From Bog-473 sp963787485 (GTDB taxonomy: Bacteria; Actinomycetota; Acidimicrobiia; Acidimicrobiales; RAAP-2), in the NCBI GenBank assembly GCA_963787485.1, contig CAWBDF010000003.1:62001-126000 (forward strand): a stretch of DNA of 64,000 bases, read 5' to 3'. Under the pieces are notes generated by a model. That model was given only the letters and a program-made list of their open reading frames with translations, ran no database searches and had not been told where the DNA came from. A program made the position numbers and the translations under genes. This document shows, piece after piece, positions 25,111 through 36,148 of the stretch. Within the stretch, counting starts at the first letter, position 1; the number at the start of each line of letters is the position of its first letter.

Positions 25111-25255
25111 ATTCAGTTCGAGGTAGCAATTGCTTGACAGTTGGCTGTTCGTGACTCACGTATGACCAGCGTGCCTTCGACGCGCCCGTGGCCACGCGGG
25201 ACAGACCGTTCCCCGGCGTGGCACCTACGGTCGAGGTCAGGGACGGGAGCATCCG

Positions 25256-26215
25256 ATGAGGAGGGCCGTCGGTGCCCTGGTGGCGCTCGGCCTCGTGGTG
25301 GGGTTGCTGGGGACTGCCGTGGTCGGTTCGGCCATGGCGATGTTCGGCATCGACGTCCAGCCCGCGGCGATGTCGGCCGCCACCGCAAAGATCCCGCCCG
25401 CCATGCTGGCGCTCTACCAGGAGGCGGCGGCTACTTGCCCCGGCTTGCCCTGGACAGTTCTGGCCGCCATCGGCACCGTCGAGTCCGACAACGGCCAATC
25501 GACGCTGCCGGGAGTCCAAAGCGGCACCAATGCTGCCGGGGCTGAAGGCATGATGCAGTTCGAGCCGGCGACCTTCGCCGCCTACGACGAACCGGTCCCC
25601 CCAGGCGGGGTGACTCCGCCCAACCCCTACGACCCGACCGACGCCGTGTTCGCGGCCGCTCGCTTCTTGTGTGCCAATGGGGCGTCGGGGGGTGTCGACA
25701 TCGCCGGTGCCGTCTACGCCTACAACCATTCCGCCGCGTACGTGAGCCAGGTCCTGGCCCTCGCGCAGTCCTACGTCGGTTCGACGACGAGCGCCGCGGC
25801 AGGCACGCCGGTGACCGCCGCGGGAGCCGTGGCTGTCGAGTGGGCGCTCAGGCAAATCGGCACGCCGTACGTCTGGGGAGGCGAGAGCCCAGGTGTGGGA
25901 TTCGACTGCTCGGGTCTCGTGAAGGCTGCCTACGCCACCGCCGGCGTGGTCCTACCCCGCGTGGCGCAGGACCAGTACGACGCCACTCCCCTCGTGGCTC
26001 CGGGTCAGCCGTTCGAACCGGGGGATCTGGTCTTCTTCGGCGCCGGCCCGTCTTCCATCGACCACGTCGGCCTCTTCGTGGGTGTGGTCGAAGGCTCCGA
26101 CGTCATGGTCGACGCGCCGCACAGTGGCGCGGTCGTGCGAGCGGAGGCATTCTCGCCCGTCGTCGGGGCCCCATTCGGGAGCCTGTCCTTCGTGGGCGCG
26201 ACTCGGCCGGCCTGA
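25256..26215 (+). CDS. secreted cell-wall hydrolase: lytic transglycosylase plus NlpC/P60 endopeptidase
   Basis: The signal peptide covers residues 1-30. An SLT-like domain follows (WTVLAAIGTVESDNGQST, with the catalytic Glu in TVESD; AEGMMQFEPATF; VYAYNHS), ending near residue 175. The C-terminal NlpC/P60 domain (about 195-319) has Cys in FDCSGLVKAAY, His in DHVGLFVG and PYVWGGESPG. The protein should cleave both glycan strands and stem peptides of peptidoglycan outside the membrane. Such two-domain enzymes are known in actinobacteria. Its expression is probably controlled from the structured leader. Confidence 0.93.
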   Translation: MRRAVGALVALGLVVGLLGTAVVGSAMAMFGIDVQPAAMSAATAKIPPAMLALYQEAAATCPGLPWTVLAAIGTVESDNGQSTLPGVQSGTNAAGAEGMMQFEPATFAAYDEPVPPGGVTPPNPYDPTDAVFAAARFLCANGASGGVDIAGAVYAYNHSAAYVSQVLALAQSYVGSTTSAAAGTPVTAAGAVAVEWALRQIGTPYVWGGESPGVGFDCSGLVKAAYATAGVVLPRVAQDQYDATPLVAPGQPFEPGDLVFFGAGPSSIDHVGLFVGVVEGSDVMVDAPHSGAVVRAEAFSPVVGAPFGSLSFVGATRPA

Positions 26216-26272
26216 GCAACCGGTCTGACCGCTGCGCCGGGCGTGGGTGGCCGATCACCCTCCGCCATTTCC

Positions 26273-26294
26273 ATCGTGATACGAGTATATCGTG
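26273..26294. promoter_or_regulatory. candidate operator of the second MarR gene
   Basis: ATCGTG-ATACGAGTAT-ATCGTG: a perfect palindrome (ATAC-GA-GTAT, 26279-26288) flanked on both sides by the direct repeat ATCGTG. It ends five bases before the marR ATG at 26300. An AT-rich site in GC-rich DNA at this position is most simply an autoregulatory operator. Confidence 0.5.
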
Positions 26295-26299
26295 GAACG

Positions 26300-26749
26300 A
26301 TGAAAATGGCGGGCGTCGACACGGGCATCGACTACGAGGATCTCTTGGCGTTGCGCAGCGGGCTCCGCCGCTTCCTGCGCTGGAGCGATCAACAAGCCGA
26401 GGCGGCGGGGCTGACGCCGGCGCAGCACCAGCTACTGGTGGCCATCCGCGGGCATACCGACCGCCGTGGGCCGACGGTCGGCGAGGTGGCGGACTCCCTC
26501 CTTCTCCGCCATCACAGCGCCGTCGGTCTCGTGGACCGTGCCGCCGCCGTCGGGCTCGTCGAACGGGTGGGTGATTCGGAGGACCATCGGCTCGTCCGCG
26601 TCCAGCTGACGTCCGCGGGTGAACAATGCCTGGACTCCCTGGCCGACCTCCACCGCGAGGAGCTGCGCCGTCTGGTGCTGAAGTTGCCCGGAGCCTGGCG
26701 GGGTCTGCTGCCCCGCCAACCGCTCCACGGCCTGGAGACCCGGCCGTAG
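26300..26749 (+). CDS. MarR family transcriptional regulator
   Basis: 149 residues. Helices 1-3 read LRSGLRRFLRWSDQQAEAAG and LTPAQHQLLVAI, the recognition segment PTVGEVADSLLLRHHSAVGL and the wing GDSEDHRLVRVQLTSAGE. Start is ATG 26300; the upstream GTG 26243 would read through the candidate operator. The target is unknown: the neighbours are an unrelated hydrolase and the convergent pgi gene, so autoregulation is the only link visible. Confidence 0.87.
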   Translation: MKMAGVDTGIDYEDLLALRSGLRRFLRWSDQQAEAAGLTPAQHQLLVAIRGHTDRRGPTVGEVADSLLLRHHSAVGLVDRAAAVGLVERVGDSEDHRLVRVQLTSAGEQCLDSLADLHREELRRLVLKLPGAWRGLLPRQPLHGLETRP

Positions 26750-26759
26750 GGAGGTCTCC
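26734..26759. terminator. possible bidirectional hairpin between convergent genes
   Basis: GGAGACC (26734-26740) pairs exactly with GGTCTCC (26753-26759) across a 12-base loop. The loop contains the marR stop codon, and the pgi stop is 14 bases further. There is no T-tract, as is common in high-GC actinobacteria. Confidence 0.4.
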
Positions 26760-26772
26760 GGTCGTCGCGGGC

Positions 26773-28416
<1,644 letters not shown>

Positions 28417-28518
28417 GCGACTGAATCTACGGCCCAGCAGGCGGGCGCACCATGCGGAGGGAAACCGGCCGGGACCCTCTCAGCGTAGGGCGTCAGGGCA
28501 CGGAGTCAGGGCAAGGCG

Positions 28519-30069
28519 TCAGCGCAGGGCCAGCTGACCGGGAACGATGGGTGCGGGCAGCGACGTCGTTCCCATCAGCCAGCGGTCGACCGCCGCGGCG
28601 CACGAGCGGCCCTCGGCGATCGCCCACACAATGAGGCTCTGGCCCCGCGTCTGGTCCCCGCACACGAAGACCCCTTCGGCGGTGGTCGACCAGGTGGTGT
28701 CGGCCACCACGGTGCCACGCGGCCCGACCTCGACGCCGAGCTCGTCCACCGCGTTGCGCCGCTCCGTTCCGACGAAGCCCAGGGCCAGGAGCACCAGCTC
28801 GCATTCGAGCTCGAATTCGGTTCCGGGCACTGGCTCGAAGACCGTACGTCCCCCCTCGTCGCGCATCTCGACCGTGTGGCCGCGCAGGGCCCGCACCGCT
28901 CCGGTGTCGTCCTGGAGGAAGGCAGTGGTCGTCATGGCGAAGAGGCGCTCCCCACCTTCCTCGTGCGCCGAGGACGTGCGCAGGATGAGGGGCCACAGGG
29001 GCCACGGGTTGTCGGCCAGCCGGTCACTGGGTGGCTCGGCCATGATCTCGAGCTGATGGACCGAACGGGCACCCTGGCGATGCGCCGTGCCCAGACAGTC
29101 GGCTCCGGTGTCACCCCCGCCGATGATGACGACTCGCTTTCCCTCGGCCGATATGGGACTGGACGCCAGCACCCCTTCCTGCACGAGGTTCGAGGGCTTG
29201 AGGTACTCCATGGCGAAATGGACCCCGGCCAAGTCGCGACCCGGGACCGGGAGGTCCCGCGGCATGGTGGCCCCGCCGGCCAGCACGACGGCGTCGAAGG
29301 AGGTCCGGACGTCTGCCGCCGACCGCACGGTCACAGCGGGCGCGCAGGCGGTGCCGTGTCCCCGTTGCTCACCGGGCTCGACGGAAGGTCCGCTCTCGCC
29401 TCGAGCCGAGGCGGTCCCACCGACCGAGGTGGAGCAGACGAAGGTGACCCCTTCGGCCTCCATCTGGGCCAGCCGCCGGTCGAGGACGGCCTTCTGCATT
29501 TTGAATTCAGGGATGCCATAGCGGAGAAGGCCCCCGGGCCTCTCGGCCCGCTCGAAGACGGTCACGCGGTGGCCGGCCCGGGCCAACTGTTGCGCGGCGG
29601 CCAGTCCGGCCGGCCCCGAACCCACCACGGCGACCGACTTGCCCGTGTGGACCGTGGGCACCTGCGGAGTCACCCAACCCTCGTCCCAAGCCCGCTCGAC
29701 GATCTCGTACTCAATCCGTTCGATGGTCACCGGGTCATCGTTGATCCCGAGCACGCAGGCGGCCTCGCACGGGGCCGGACACAGCCGGCCGGTGAACTCC
29801 GGGAAGTTGTTGGTTGCGTGCAGGCGCTCCATGGCGTCGGGCCAGTCGTCCCGGTACACGAGGTCGTTCCACTCAGGGATGAGGTTGCCGAGCGGGCAGC
29901 CGTCGTGGCAGAAGGGAATGCCGCAGTCCATGCAACGAGCGCCCTGCTCCTTGGTGGCCGTCTGATCGAAGGGCTCGTAGACCTCCTTCCAGTCGCGCAG
30001 GCGGACCGAGACCGGACGCCGCCTGGGCAGATGGCGGCCGTATTGCATGAATCCGGTCGGCTTACCCAT
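28519..30069 (-). CDS. gltD: glutamate synthase, small (beta) subunit
   Basis: NADPH-dependent partner of GltB in ammonia assimilation. The N-terminal Cys cluster CMDCGIPFCHDGCPLGN binds the 4Fe-4S centres, followed by the FAD motif VAVVGSGPAGLAAAQQLARA and the NADPH motif VVIIGGGDTGADCLGTAHRQ. 516 residues is longer than the usual 470-490. An insert at about residues 220-260, rich in Gly, Ser, Glu and Ala (GGTASARGESGPSVEPGE), interrupts the FAD domain after FVCSTSVG. The ATG overlaps the gltB stop by eight bases, confirming a gltBD operon. Confidence 0.95.
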   Translation of the reverse strand: MGKPTGFMQYGRHLPRRRPVSVRLRDWKEVYEPFDQTATKEQGARCMDCGIPFCHDGCPLGNLIPEWNDLVYRDDWPDAMERLHATNNFPEFTGRLCPAPCEAACVLGINDDPVTIERIEYEIVERAWDEGWVTPQVPTVHTGKSVAVVGSGPAGLAAAQQLARAGHRVTVFERAERPGGLLRYGIPEFKMQKAVLDRRLAQMEAEGVTFVCSTSVGGTASARGESGPSVEPGEQRGHGTACAPAVTVRSAADVRTSFDAVVLAGGATMPRDLPVPGRDLAGVHFAMEYLKPSNLVQEGVLASSPISAEGKRVVIIGGGDTGADCLGTAHRQGARSVHQLEIMAEPPSDRLADNPWPLWPLILRTSSAHEEGGERLFAMTTTAFLQDDTGAVRALRGHTVEMRDEGGRTVFEPVPGTEFELECELVLLALGFVGTERRNAVDELGVEVGPRGTVVADTTWSTTAEGVFVCGDQTRGQSLIVWAIAEGRSCAAAVDRWLMGTTSLPAPIVPGQLALR

Positions 30070-33000
30070 GGGCGGCCTCCATGACCGCCTCGTCGACGGA
30101 TCGACCTTGCGCCGTGGCCAACGCCGTGGCCTCCAAGATGCGCCGGTAATCCCGAGGCATCACCTTCACGAATTCGGCCACCTCGGCGTCCCAGCGTTGC
30201 AGCAGGCGCGACGCCACCGCAGAGCCCGTCTCCCTCTGGTGCCGCTCGACCAGTGCGTGCACCTGGGCGACGTCACTCGGGCTGAGAGGCTCGACGTCGA
30301 CCATCTCGAGGTTGACCCGCGAACCGAAGGAGCGACCCTTGTCGTAGACGTACGCGATGCCACCCGACATGCCGGCGGCGAAGTTGCGCCCGGTGGGCCC
30401 GAGGACGACGACCAGGCCGCCGGTCATGTACTCGCACCCATGGTCCCCCACGCCCTCGACCACCGCGGTGGCGCCCGAGTTGCGCACGCAGAACCGCTCC
30501 CCCACCTGCCCACGGACGAGGAGCTCGCCGGCGGTGGCGCCGTAGAGGATCACGTTGCCGGCGATGATCTGCTCCTCGGCCACGAAGGGAGACCCCGCCG
30601 GTGGGCGAACGATCAGCCGGCCACCCGAGAGCCCCTTCCCCAGGTAGTCGTTGGCATCGCCGAACAGCCGCATGGTGACGCCGCGAGGCACGAACGCGCC
30701 GAAGCTCTGGCCGGCCGAGCCCGTGAAGGTCAGCGACACGGTGTCGTCGGGCAACCCGGAGGCGCCGTAGCGACGGCTGATCTCGGAGCCCAAGAGCGTC
30801 CCGACGGTTCGGTCGACGTTGGTGATGGGCAGCTCGAGGGAGACCGGAGTCGCGTCGGCCAGGGCGGGAGCGCACTTCCCCAGAAAGGCGTGGTCCAGCG
30901 CCTGGTCGAGCCCGTGGTCCTGTTGCACGACCTGGTGCCTGGCCATCGTGGGGGGCGCGTCGGGCTGGGCCAGGACGGTCGAGAGATCGAGTCCCGCCGC
31001 CTTCCAGTGCGCGACGGCGTCGTCGATTTGGAGCAGGTCCACGCGGCCGACGGCCTCTTCGAGCGACCGCAGGCCGAGTGAGGCCAGCAGCTCGCGTACC
31101 TCCTCGGCGACGTACTCGAAGAACGTCTGGACGAACTCGGGCTTGCCGGTGAACTTGGCTCGCAACGCCGGCGTCTGGGTGGCGATCCCCACCGGGCAGG
31201 TGTCGAGGTGGCACACGCGCATCATGATGCAGCCCGACACCACCAGGGGCGCCGAGGCGAAGCCGAACTCCTCTGCGCCGAGGAGCGCGCCGACGACGAC
31301 GTCGCGGCCGGTCTTGAGCTGTCCGTCGACCTGGACGACGATTCGGTCCCGGAGCCCGTTGGCCAACAGCGTCTGCTGGGTCTCGGCCAGGCCGATCTCC
31401 CAGGGGATACCGGCGTGCTTGAGCGAGGTCAGTGGCGCGGCGCCGGTGCCGCCGTCGTGACCCGAGATCAGCACGACGTCGGAGTGGGCCTTGGCCACGC
31501 CGGCCGCCACGGTGCCGACGCCGACCTCGGCGACTAGCTTCACGTGGACCCGGGCAGAGGGGTTGGCCGACTTGAGGTCGTGGATCAGCTGGGCGATGTC
31601 CTCAATGGAGTAGATGTCGTGGTGTGGCGGCGGGGAGATGAGCCCCACGCCCGGGGTCGAGCTCCTCGTCTTGGCGATCCAGGGCCACACCTTGTTGCCC
31701 GGCAGCTGGCCCCCCTCCCCGGGCTTGGCCCCTTGGGAGATCTTGATCTGCAGGTCGTCCGCGTTGACGAGGTACTCGCTCGTCACACCGAAGCGACCCG
31801 AGGCCACCTGCTTGATGGCGCTGCGGCGCAGGTCTCCGTTGGCGTCGGGCGTGTAGCGCTCGGCGTCCTCTCCCCCTTCGCCGGTGTTCGAGCGCCCGCC
31901 GATCCGATTCATGGCGATGGCCAGCGTCTCGTGCGCTTCGGCCGAGATGGACCCGTAGGACATGGCCCCGGTGGAGAAGCGCGCCATGATGGCGCTGGCC
32001 GGCTCGACCTCATGGAGGGGCACCGGCCCGGTCGGCGCGGGCTTGAAGCGGAGCAACCCCCGCAGGGTGCCGAGCCGCTCGGCCTGGTCGTCGACGGTCG
32101 CGCTGTACTCCTTGAAGATCTCGTAACGGCGGGCCCGGGTGGCGTGCTGCAGCTTGAACACCGTCTTGGGGTTGAAGAGGTGGAATTCGCCCTCGCGCCG
32201 CCACTGGTACTCCCCGCCCACTTCGAGCTCGCGGTGGGCCCGCTCCGTTGGCCGCGGCTCGTGCGCCCGGCGGTGCCGCGTGGCGACCTCGGCGGCCAGG
32301 ACGGGGAGGGCGACCCCGCCGATGCGGCTGGACGTCCCGGTGAAGTACTCGTCGATCACCTCTCGATCGAGCCCGATGGCCTCGAAAACCTGTGCACCGG
32401 TGTAGGAGGCCACGGTCGAGATGCCCATCTTGGACATCACCTTCAGCACACCTTTGCAGGCCGCCTTCATGTAATTCCGGCGCGCCTGGCGCGGCGACAC
32501 CCCTTCGAGCAATCCCTCCGAAATCATGTCGTCGATGGAATCGAGGGCCAGGTACGGGTTGACCGCGGCGGCGCCGAACCCGATGAGCAGCGCGATGTGG
32601 TGCACCTCGCGGGCGTCTCCGGTCTCGATGACGAGCCCCACCTTGGTCCGCGTCTTCTCCCGAACGAGGTGGTGGTGGACGGCGGCGGTCAGGAGGAGTG
32701 ACGGAATCGGCGCCCACTCGGACGTGGCGTTGCGGTCGGACAGCACAATGAGGTTGGCTCCCTCGGCGATCGCCTGGGAGACCCGCCGCCGCACGTCCTC
32801 GATGGCCTGCCGCAGGGCCTCCCCGCCGTCGGCGGTGGGGGCGCCGGCCTCCCCCGCGTGGCGCACGTCGAAGAGCCCGTCGACGGCGAAGGCCTTGAAG
32901 CCCGGCGTCTGGCCGTCCTCGTTGACGTACATCAGCTTGGCCAGGTCGTCGCGGTCGATGACGGGCAGGGGCAGGAGGATCTGCCGGCACGAGCCGGGTC

Positions 33001-34625
33001 GCGGCGTCGAGCAAGTTGGCCTCGGGACCGATGGTGGCGGCCAGGGAGGTCACCAGCTCTTCTCGGATCGCATCGAGCGGCGGGTTGGTCACCTGCGCGA
33101 AGAGCTGCGTGAAGTAGTCGTAGAGCAGACGCGAACGGTCGGAGAGGACGGCGATGGCGGCGTCCGAACCCATCGATCCGAGCGGCTCGGCCCCGGTGCG
33201 GGCCATCGGCGCCAGGATCACCCGCAGCTCCTCGTTGGTGTAGCCGAACAGCCGCTGTTGGGCCACGACGCCCCCGTGCTGGGGTGTGAGCATGGTGCGG
33301 GCCGGGAGCTCCTCGAGGCGGATCTGGTCTTGGGCCAGCCACTCCCCGTAGGGGTGCTCCGCCGCCAGCTCCGCCTTGATCTCCTCGTCCTCGACGAGAC
33401 GCCCCTGGGCCGTGTCGACGAGGAACATTCGGCCCGGCTGCAGGCGGCCCTTGCGGACGACCCGTTCGGGCGCGATGTCGAGGACACCGACCTCGCTGGC
33501 CAGGACCACCAGGCCGTCGTCGGTGACCCAGTAGCGGGCCGGTCGCAAGCCGTTGCGGTCCAGGACGGCGCCCACCAGCGTGCCGTCGGTGAAGCAGACC
33601 GCCGCTGGACCGTCCCAGGGCTCCATCAGCGAGGCGTGGTAGCGGTAGAAGGCCCGCCGGTCCTTGTCCATGGTGGTGTGGTTCTCCCACGCCTCGGGGA
33701 TCATCATCAGCACGGCGTGGGGCAGCGAGCGTCCACCGAGATGCAACAACTCGAGGACCTCGTCGAAGCTGGCCGAGTCGCTGGCCCCCGGGGTGCACAC
33801 CGGGTAGAGGCGCGAGAGGTCACCGTCAATGAGGTGCGTTTCGAGCAAGGCCTCGCGAGCCCGCATCCAGTTGCGGTTTCCCGCCAACGTGTTGATCTCG
33901 CCGTTGTGGCAGAGGTACCGGTACGGATGGGCCAGCGGCCAGCTCGGGAAGGTGTTGGTCGAGAAGCGTGAGTGCACGAGCACCAATCCCGACTCGAACT
34001 CGGGGTCGCGGAAGTCGGGGAAGAACTGGCGCAGCTGCTCCGAGGTGAGCATGCCCTTGTACACCAAGGTGCGCGCCGAGAGGGAGGGGAAGTAGAGCCC
34101 TTCGACGGCATGCTCGGACCGCTTGCGCAGCACGAAGGCGCGCCGCTCCAGCGCCAGGGTGTCGACGCCCGACGATGCCGGCGCTACGAAGATCTGCTCG
34201 ATCTGGGGCATGGCCCCAAGGGCGATGCCGCCGAGGCTCTCGGTCTCGGTGGGCACCACCCGCCATCCCAGGACGCGCAATCCCTCCTCTCCCGCGGTCT
34301 GCTCCACCACGGCACGTGCCTTGGCGGCGTCGTCACGGTCGGTGGGCAGGAAGGCCAGCCCGACGGCGTAGCCACCGCGGTCGGGGAGCCGGATCCCCGC
34401 GGCCGCGGCCGCCTTCGACAAGAAGGCGTGCGGGATCTGCACGAGAATGCCCGCGCCGTCGCCGGTGTTCACCTCCGCCCCCGACGCGCCGCGGTGGGCC
34501 AGGCGCTCGAGGACGGTCAGCCCGCGGTCGACGATGTCGTGGCTGGCACGTCCCTCGAGATCGGCCACCATGCCGACCCCGCAGGCGTCGTGCTCGTATG
34601 CCGGGTCGTAGAGGCCAGTGGCCAT
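30062..34625 (-). CDS. gltB: glutamate synthase, large (alpha) subunit, interrupted by one frameshift
   Basis: The gene starts at ATG 34625 with a short propeptide and the catalytic N-terminal Cys (AYEHDACGVGMVA). The glutaminase domain, FMN-binding TIM barrel (SGHDGGTGAAPLTSLKHAGI), the 3Fe-4S cluster (CIMMRVCHLDTCPVG) and the C-terminal beta-helix all follow. Between 32996 and 32998, in a GGG run, the frame changes: the upstream frame reads LLDAATRLVPADPPA and the downstream one reads PGSCRQILLPLPVIDRDDLA, the expected continuation. A 2-base loss or 1-base gain explains it. The corrected length, about 1520 residues, is normal. Confidence 0.93.
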
Positions 34626-34726
34626 CGGCGTCCTTCCGTGGGGGAGAAGTAGGAGCGGCTACCGGGACGACGTTGGCCCGAACGTGGAGAGAACACTTTA
34701 CACGACCCCGCTCGTAATCTTGTCCC

Positions 34727-35896
34727 ATGTCGCCTGCCACGTCGCCTTCCAGGTCGCCTGGGTTGTCGCCTTCCACGACGCCACATGTCCACGTGGTCGG
34801 GGCAGGGGTCATAGGGCTTGCCTGCGCGTGGGAATTGGCGTGCCGCGGCCACGACGTGACGCTCGTCGGGCCGGCGGCGGGCCGCGACAGCGCGGCCTGG
34901 GTCGCGGCCGGCATGCTCGCGCCGGTGACCGAGGCCCACTTCGGTGAGGAGCCCCACACCAGGCTCCTCCTCGAAGGGTCCCGCCGGTGGCCGGCCTTCG
35001 CGACGGCGCTCGAAGGTGCCACCGGGCGCACCATCGGCTACGACACCTCCGGCACGCTCACCGTCGCCGTCGATGCCTCCGACCGGGCCGGGCTCGACGA
35101 TCTCCTCGCCTACCAGCACTCCCTCGGTCTCGTCGCCCACCGTCGTAGCGCGACCGAGTGTCGGCGCCTGGTACCCGCTCTGAGCCCGGCTTTGCGCGGA
35201 GGGATTGAGGTGCCCGGGGACCATCAGGTGGACAACCGCGCCTTGCTGGGCGCGCTGGAGTCCGCGTGCCGCCAGAACGGGGTGGCGTTCGTCCCCGCCA
35301 CGGTCGCCGCGGTCCGGGCAGGTCCGGAGCTGGTCCTGGCGGACGGCGACCGCCTCGGTTCCGACGTCGTCGTCTTGGCGGCCGGCGTCGGGGTCGCCTC
35401 CCTGTCAGGTCTCGACGGTGCCGGTCTCCCACCGCTTCGTCCGGTGAAGGGGCACATCCTGCGACTCGGACCGGCGAGCGAGGCGACGACCGGGCGTCCA
35501 CCGGGGCTGAGCCGCACCGTGCGCGGCCTCGCCCACGGTCGCTCCGTCTACGTGGTGCCGCGGCACGACGGCTCCGTGGTGGTCGGGGCCACCGTGGAAG
35601 AACGCAGTGAGGACCGCGGCGTGCGCGCCGGCGCGGTCCACGAGCTTCTCTGCGACGCGCGCGCCATCGTCCCGGGAATCGACGAGATGGAGCTGCTGGA
35701 GACCTCCACCGGCCTCCGGCCGGCCACGCCGGACAACATGCCCTGTATTGGATGGACGGCGATGGACGGCGTCCTGGCCGCGGTCGGGCACTTTCGCAAC
35801 GGCATTCTCTTGGCCCCGCTGACGGCCGTGGCCGTCGGCGATCTGGTGGCGCGCCGGCCCGTCGCGCCCCTCATTCAAACGTTGGCGCCGGTATGA
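34727..35896 (+). CDS. thiO: glycine oxidase
   Basis: FAD-dependent amine oxidase that oxidises glycine to iminoglycine for the thiazole ring of thiamine. The N-terminal dinucleotide motif is VHVVGAGVIGLACAWELACR; later GTLTVAVDA, ALRGGIEVPGDHQVDN and TGLRPATPDNMPCIGW are typical of ThiO. 389 residues. Its TGA overlaps the thiS ATG (ATGA), giving translational coupling. It is divergent from gltB with a 101-base spacer; no thiamine riboswitch fits there. Confidence 0.9.
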   Translation: MSPATSPSRSPGLSPSTTPHVHVVGAGVIGLACAWELACRGHDVTLVGPAAGRDSAAWVAAGMLAPVTEAHFGEEPHTRLLLEGSRRWPAFATALEGATGRTIGYDTSGTLTVAVDASDRAGLDDLLAYQHSLGLVAHRRSATECRRLVPALSPALRGGIEVPGDHQVDNRALLGALESACRQNGVAFVPATVAAVRAGPELVLADGDRLGSDVVVLAAGVGVASLSGLDGAGLPPLRPVKGHILRLGPASEATTGRPPGLSRTVRGLAHGRSVYVVPRHDGSVVVGATVEERSEDRGVRAGAVHELLCDARAIVPGIDEMELLETSTGLRPATPDNMPCIGWTAMDGVLAAVGHFRNGILLAPLTAVAVGDLVARRPVAPLIQTLAPV

Positions 35897-36108
35897 GCAC
35901 GCACGCGTTGCGGGTCAACGGCCAGGTCATGGAGGTGGAGCCTGGTGCCTCGATCGCCGACGTGGTGACCCAGCTGACCGGCGACGAGGATCCCCGGGGG
36001 GTCGCCGTGGCGGTCGACCGCTGCGTCGTCCCCCGATCGGAGTGGTCGTCCACGCCGGCACGCCCAGGCTCCGTGGTCGAGGTGGTCGGAGCCGCAGCCG
36101 GTGGGTGA
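35893..36108 (+). CDS. thiS: thiamine biosynthesis sulfur carrier
   Basis: A 71-residue ubiquitin-like protein (ALRVNGQVMEVEPGASIADV) ending in the Gly-Gly needed for thiocarboxylate formation (GAAAGG). It donates sulfur to the thiazole. The start overlaps the thiO stop. ThiG and ThiF, its usual partners, are not in the window; the next gene is a patatin. No ribosome site decides the start beyond the ATGA overlap. Confidence 0.85.
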   Translation: MSTHALRVNGQVMEVEPGASIADVVTQLTGDEDPRGVAVAVDRCVVPRSEWSSTPARPGSVVEVVGAAAGG

Positions 36109-36148
36109 GATCGTTGTCCCGCCCGGCGCCGGGTGCCAGAATCGACCG

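Larger units (their letters stand above)
24732..25255. other. gap of 524 bases with a strong hairpin
   Basis: It holds a possible 54-codon frame (24828-24992) and a perfect 9-bp hairpin (25089-25110), followed by a TTGACA at 25134. The region is the leader of a cell-wall hydrolase gene. Confidence 0.5.

Noticed and set aside
24990..25255. c-di-AMP (ydaO-type) riboswitch before the NlpC/P60 gene
   Set aside because: The context is right and a hairpin exists, but I could not place the conserved core sequences.
34626..34726. TPP riboswitch before thiO
   Set aside because: Only 101 bases, and the conserved thi-box segments are missing.
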